DNA of 8,819 nt from Opitutaceae bacterium (GTDB lineage Bacteria > Verrucomicrobiota > Verrucomicrobiia > Opitutales > Opitutaceae): positions 1 to 8,819 of the forward strand of contig JAHFTI010000143.1 in the NCBI GenBank assembly GCA_023265535.1. The letters are read 5' to 3'. Below the pieces are notes generated by a model. That model saw nothing but the letters and a program-made list of their open reading frames with translations, was not told the DNA's origin and did not search any database. The translations under genes were made by a program, and so were the position numbers. Positions 5,652 through 8,819 of the stretch are shown piece by piece (position 1 is the stretch's first letter; each line of letters begins with the position of its first letter).

Positions 5652-6734
5652 TCAGTCCTCAAGAATGGGTTCGGTCCAGGGGGAACAGGCGCGCATGCGA
5701 GCGGCTCCCCTGTCGGGGCGATAGAGGCCGGCGGCCTTGGTGTTCAGCAATGCGGCGGTCATGGAGAAGGTGCTGTTGGAGCAGAGCAGGTGGTCCGCCT
5801 CCCTCAGGAGGGTGTGGTCGGTGAGGAACTCGGCGCCCTTGAGGAGGGGGCCGAGGTCCTCGGCCAGGAGAGGGCTGTAGCGCGCGAAATCGGCGGCGGT
5901 GTTGCGGTCGTCGGTGGCAAGGTAGAGAACCGGGTTGTCGAGCGAGGCCCAGTTGTTGTCGAGCCACTCCAGGTACCAGGCAGCCGGGGCGATCCAGTAG
6001 CGACCGGTGCCGAAGTCGCCCCGTCTGAGGTGGAGGGCAACCACGGTTTTCCCACGTGAACGAAGGCGGCTTACCGCGGTTTGCATCAGCCCGGCATAAG
6101 GCTCGGTCAGGTGGAAGCAGGCGCGGAAGGCCTCTGCGTGGCGTCGCCAGAGCCCAGGATCGGCACAGAAATAGCCAGTCAGGTCCACGTTCGGTTTCGC
6201 TGGGGCCAGTCCCTTCAGCACGGAGCTCGTTTCATCCTCGTTGAGGGTGGGTATGCCTGCGAGGGAGGGGGGCACTGGGTCCTGCAGCCCGAAAAGTTCA
6301 CGACCCAGCCAGTCGGGTGCCGCCACCACGCAGGAGGCCTGTCGTGCGTAGATCCTCAGTGCGGCATATTGGAGGAGTTGGTTGCCGAAGCGACCATTGG
6401 AGCCCAGATCGCCCATGCTGACGAAGGGCGCTGCGGCCACGGGAAGCCGGGACAGGGATGCCGATTTTTTCCCGCCGCGAAGCAGGAGAAGCGCCCTGCG
6501 TGTGAAGGGATAGGCATGGCCGGGGACGGCGCGGGAGGCTTGTTCGTAGAGTTGGATGGCCTCGGCGGCTTTTCCCTGGGCCTCGCGCAGCTGGGCAAAA
6601 AGGACGAGTGCGGGGAAGGCATCAGGCACGCGTTGGCAGAGGGTCTTCAGGAGCAGCTCCGCTTCGGCAACTTTCCCCGTTTCCAGCCGCTTTCGGGCAA
6701 CGAGGCAGGCTTGTTGAAGTTCGTTGGGTGACAT
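5652..6734 (-). CDS. TPR-fused GT11-family glycosyltransferase (alpha-1,2-fucosyltransferase-like)
   Basis: A 360-residue protein in two parts. Residues about 4-85 are paired helices with TPR character, e.g. GKVAEAELLLKTLCQRVPDA (20-39) followed by GKAAEAIQLYEQASRAVPGH (54-73). Residues about 104-345 match GT11: GRFGNQLLQYAALRIYA (114-130) for the family's GLGNQMFQYA, HLRRGD (235-240) for the GDP-fucose-binding HxRRxD motif, and CSNSTFSMTAALL (318-330) for the NSSFSWWAA motif. GT11 enzymes transfer fucose from GDP-fucose in alpha-1,2 linkage, though relatives may use other GDP-sugars. The frame is open up to 6950, but I start at ATG 6734. The extra 72 residues overlap the upstream gene and are Ser/Arg/Pro-rich with no fold character, and TPR helices begin right after MSPNELQQ. 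The gap to the upstream gene is 43 bases, without a clear Shine-Dalgarno. The TPR part may bind a partner or an acceptor. Confidence 0.83.
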   Translation of the reverse strand: MSPNELQQACLVARKRLETGKVAEAELLLKTLCQRVPDAFPALVLFAQLREAQGKAAEAIQLYEQASRAVPGHAYPFTRRALLLLRGGKKSASLSRLPVAAAPFVSMGDLGSNGRFGNQLLQYAALRIYARQASCVVAAPDWLGRELFGLQDPVPPSLAGIPTLNEDETSSVLKGLAPAKPNVDLTGYFCADPGLWRRHAEAFRACFHLTEPYAGLMQTAVSRLRSRGKTVVALHLRRGDFGTGRYWIAPAAWYLEWLDNNWASLDNPVLYLATDDRNTAADFARYSPLLAEDLGPLLKGAEFLTDHTLLREADHLLCSNSTFSMTAALLNTKAAGLYRPDRGAARMRACSPWTEPILED

Positions 6735-6777
6735 CTGGCGCGTGGTCGGATTCCGGAAGGCCTGTCTTGCAGGTGCC

Positions 6778-7674
6778 CTATTTGGCCTGGGGGGCGCGGC
6801 TGCGGTTTTTGAGCAGCGCAAGGCAGCTTTTTTCATCGAGCCGCTGGGCGGCGTTTTCCGAGAGCTTGAGCGTCTGGACGACGATACGCTGCAGTGCAAA
6901 GACACGCGCCTGTGCGCGCACCGGCTCCGGTATGGGCAGTTCAGAATCACGCTCGCGCCTCACGCGCTCCCATCCATTGCCCTTTTCGATCGAAGTGAAG
7001 CGTGCCTTGCTGCAGGCGCGGCTCCAGGGCAGCGTGCGCGAGAGGTAGAGGTTGAACATTTCGTTGTAGCTTGGATGCCGAAGAATGGTCTCCTCCAACG
7101 AGGGGGCCTTTGCCGCGGCGAACTGGTTGGAGGTACGTTCCTCGTCGCCGTGGTGGATGAAGTTGAGGTGCTCCGGGATGATTTCGCGGCGCGCGAAGCC
7201 AGCCGCGATCATGCGGTCGTAGAAATCCTCGTCGTCGCGCCCATAGGTGCGGATGTATTCGGAATAACCATGAACGGTGTCGAACTGCGTCTTGGAGAAG
7301 CTGCATTGGCCATTCACCGAGGGCTTGCCGTGGAGGTGGCCGGATTTCCAGTAGCCTGCATGGAAAAAGTCGCTGCCGGGGACGCAGGCGGTCGCCTCGG
7401 CGGTGGGCATGCAATCAGCGTCGCATTTCAGGATGTGCTCATGGCTGGCGCTAGAGACGCCAAGATTGTAGGCGTAGGAGAGGATCCAACGGGGTTCCTC
7501 CTCGACACGCACCACCCGGATCCTGCCATCCAGCTGGCAGAGCTCGCAGAGGGGGCGGGAATTCGTCCAATCCACGATCACCACTTCACCCAGCCCGGGG
7601 AGCGTCAGCCAGGACTGGAGGGATTGCCTCAGGTGGGCCTCACGATTCATGCATGCGGTAACGAGGGAGTACAT
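6778..7674 (-). CDS. GT2-type glycosyltransferase (GT-A fold)
   Basis: A 298-residue cytoplasmic protein. MYSLVTACMNREAHLRQSLQ (1-20) is the first Rossmann strand and helix of the GT-A fold, and VVIVDWTN (31-38) is the second strand with its acidic residue. ILKCDADCMP (81-90) carries the DxD motif (D85-A-D87) that binds the metal and nucleotide sugar. YGRDDEDFYDRM (144-155) is the ED block typical of the galactosyltransferase-like C-terminal segment (Glyco_transf_7C type) and probably supplies the catalytic base. HH at 174-175 may be a further metal ligand. The protein has no membrane helix, so it is not a processive synthase. It would add one sugar to a growing lipid-linked glycan on the inner face of the membrane. 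It sits between the GT4 gene (119-base gap) and the TPR-GT11 gene (43-base gap). The start lacks a Shine-Dalgarno but sits directly at the fold's first strand. Donor unknown. Confidence 0.87.
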   Translation of the reverse strand: MYSLVTACMNREAHLRQSLQSWLTLPGLGEVVIVDWTNSRPLCELCQLDGRIRVVRVEEEPRWILSYAYNLGVSSASHEHILKCDADCMPTAEATACVPGSDFFHAGYWKSGHLHGKPSVNGQCSFSKTQFDTVHGYSEYIRTYGRDDEDFYDRMIAAGFARREIIPEHLNFIHHGDEERTSNQFAAAKAPSLEETILRHPSYNEMFNLYLSRTLPWSRACSKARFTSIEKGNGWERVRRERDSELPIPEPVRAQARVFALQRIVVQTLKLSENAAQRLDEKSCLALLKNRSRAPQAK

Positions 7675-7793
7675 GGCTTCGGATAACGAATCGGGAAATG
7701 CGGGGGATTCTTTAGGATGCTTCTGGTAGGCGGCTTAAGGCAACTGACTTGTAAGTGGGCGCATGTCGTCCGGCGAAGGGATGGCGTCTGTTG
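7675..7793. other. 119-base intergenic gap between the two glycosyltransferase genes
   Basis: I find no convincing promoter, terminator hairpin or small gene here. The sequence just upstream of the GT2 start has no Shine-Dalgarno. The genes on both sides point the same way, so the gap is probably transcribed as part of one message. Confidence 0.4.
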
Positions 7794-8819
7794 TCAGTCG
7801 CGAAGCAAGGCGACCGCCTGGTTGACGATGGAGGACCACGTGAACCCATTGCGGGCGTGGGCTGGTCCGGCAAGGGCTGCCTGCTGGCACAGGGCTCCAT
7901 CCTCCATGCAGCGTTTCATCTGGGCGAGGAGGGAGGCGCGCTCCGGTTGCAGGATGATCAGCGACTCACCGGGCCGTTCCACTGGGAGGCGGCCGCTGCG
8001 GATGGGCAGATGCATGGCGGCGGGCAGGAAGTCGTCCGTGGGGCCGCCGGCGGTGCAGATGACGGGCAGGCCGCTGGCGCAGGCCTCCAGGGCGGGCAGG
8101 TTGAAGCCTTCGGCATAGTAGGGGGCGACGTAGGCATCGGCGGCCTGGTGCAGCATGGCCATGTCGGCGAGACTGTGCTGAACGCCCAGCAGGAGGAGGC
8201 GTGGGGAGAGCAGGGCCTGCTCCGCCGGGGAGAGCTCGCGTTGGGCCGTTTCCATGAAGGCCTTCGGCGAATAGAGCGCGCCATTGAACTTCAGGAGCAG
8301 GCGTGCGCGGGGATTCTGGGCGGCCAGCTCGGCGAAGGTCTTGAGCAGGAGCACGGCGCCCTTGTTCGGGGCCAGCGAGCCGATGTTCAGGAAGACAAAG
8401 TCGTCCTCCCTGAAGCCAAGCGTGGCGCGATGCGCGCGTTTCTCCGCAGGGGAGGCCGGCCTGTAGAGGTCGGTGTCCACGCCATGGGGAAGCACCTGCA
8501 CCCGGTTGGCCGGTGCGCCGCTGCGAAGGAATCCCTCCTTCGACCACTTCGAAGGGGTGAGCAGCAGGGCGCCGGATTCCTCCAAGGCGAGGGCAAGGGA
8601 GCCGCCGCCGGCGCCGACCACCGAGCCCTTGGGGCAGGCCATGTTCTCGGCAGTGCCGAAGACACAGAGCCGGCCGCAGTCCGCAGGGGCAAAATTGTAG
8701 GGGTAGGCCAGGCGCAGGATCGCGTCGGGCCGCAAGTCGGGGGGCGGGGGAGGAATCGCGGCGAGCAGGCGCTCCTGTTCCGGGGTGAACAGGCCTGTGA
8801 CCGCGGTCCAATGCGAACC
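7794..8819 (-). CDS. GT4-family glycosyltransferase (group 1), 5' end beyond the right edge
   Basis: 341 residues are visible and the frame is still open at 8819, so the start lies outside the window. The visible part begins in the N-terminal domain of a GT-B enzyme, includes a Pro-run PPPPP, and continues with LLTPSKWSKEGFLRSGAP and then LPHGVDTDLYRP (the HGVD block that opens the C-terminal domain). FLNIGSLAPNKGAVLLLKTF is the nucleotide-binding strand and loop of Glycos_transf_1. YYAEGFNLPALEACASGLPV holds the EGFNLPALE (E-x7-E) motif that binds the donor nucleotide sugar. GT4 enzymes are retaining transferases using UDP-, GDP- or ADP-sugars, here presumably building the same glycan as the neighbouring genes. 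A TTG at 8735 is not the start, because the upstream codons continue the same fold without a stop. Family certain, sugar unknown. Confidence 0.9.
   Translation of the reverse strand, partial: GSHWTAVTGLFTPEQERLLAAIPPPPPDLRPDAILRLAYPYNFAPADCGRLCVFGTAENMACPKGSVVGAGGGSLALALEESGALLLTPSKWSKEGFLRSGAPANRVQVLPHGVDTDLYRPASPAEKRAHRATLGFREDDFVFLNIGSLAPNKGAVLLLKTFAELAAQNPRARLLLKFNGALYSPKAFMETAQRELSPAEQALLSPRLLLLGVQHSLADMAMLHQAADAYVAPYYAEGFNLPALEACASGLPVICTAGGPTDDFLPAAMHLPIRSGRLPVERPGESLIILQPERASLLAQMKRCMEDGALCQQAALAGPAHARNGFTWSSIVNQAVALLRD

Noticed and set aside
6735..6950. 72-residue N-terminal extension of the TPR-GT11 protein
   Set aside because: It overlaps the 3' end of the GT2 gene in another frame, is Ser/Arg/Pro-rich without fold character, and the TPR-like helices start right after the ATG at 6734.
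6724..7686. 320-codon open frame on the plus strand, as long as the gene beneath it
   Set aside because: Antisense to the GT2 gene, which has DAD and ED motifs. The plus frame shows no domain, and its start is a TTG inside the TPR-GT11 gene.

Overview
The window reads as an interior piece of a surface-polysaccharide (O-antigen, capsule or exopolysaccharide) biosynthesis locus from a GC-rich, probably Gram-negative bacterium (about 60% GC by eye). Every gene I can support lies on the minus strand, so transcription runs from high to low coordinates. Taxonomy is uncertain. The heptose-type sugar enzymes and the mosaic of glycosyltransferases fit Gram-negatives. Several starts lack a clear Shine-Dalgarno sequence, which is compatible with Verrucomicrobiota, but this is only a guess.

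Upstream block (8819 to 4741, transcription order): a GT4 glycosyltransferase cut by the right edge; a GT2-type glycosyltransferase with a DAD motif; a protein with TPR-like helices fused to a GT11 (alpha-1,2-fucosyltransferase-like) domain; and an HtrL/YibB (WlaTC) family putative glycosyltransferase. This block would transfer and assemble the sugars.

A 217-base gap (4524-4740) separates it from a second block. The gap holds an AT-rich promoter-like patch with an inverted repeat, and a GC-rich hairpin that may be a terminator or a REP-like palindrome.

Downstream block (4508 to the left edge): a GmhA-like SIS sugar-phosphate isomerase; a nucleotide-sugar 4,6-dehydratase-like SDR; a fused nucleotidyltransferase-PfkB kinase whose domain order is the reverse of HldE; a 132-base gap with a hairpin and a G9 tract; an extended SDR epimerase; and the start of a thiamine-diphosphate-dependent dehydrogenase E1 alpha subunit cut by the left edge. 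Isomerase, kinase and nucleotidyltransferase together suggest an activated heptose-like sugar made from a ketose phosphate. The two SDRs would then modify it. The E1 subunit hints at a thiamine-dependent step on the sugar, perhaps addition of a two-carbon branch. This last block is the most unusual part of the window: the families are recognisable, but the product sugar is not one I can name.

I see no tRNA, rRNA, CRISPR array, insertion sequence or intact mobile element. No gene-free stretch exceeds 300 bases.
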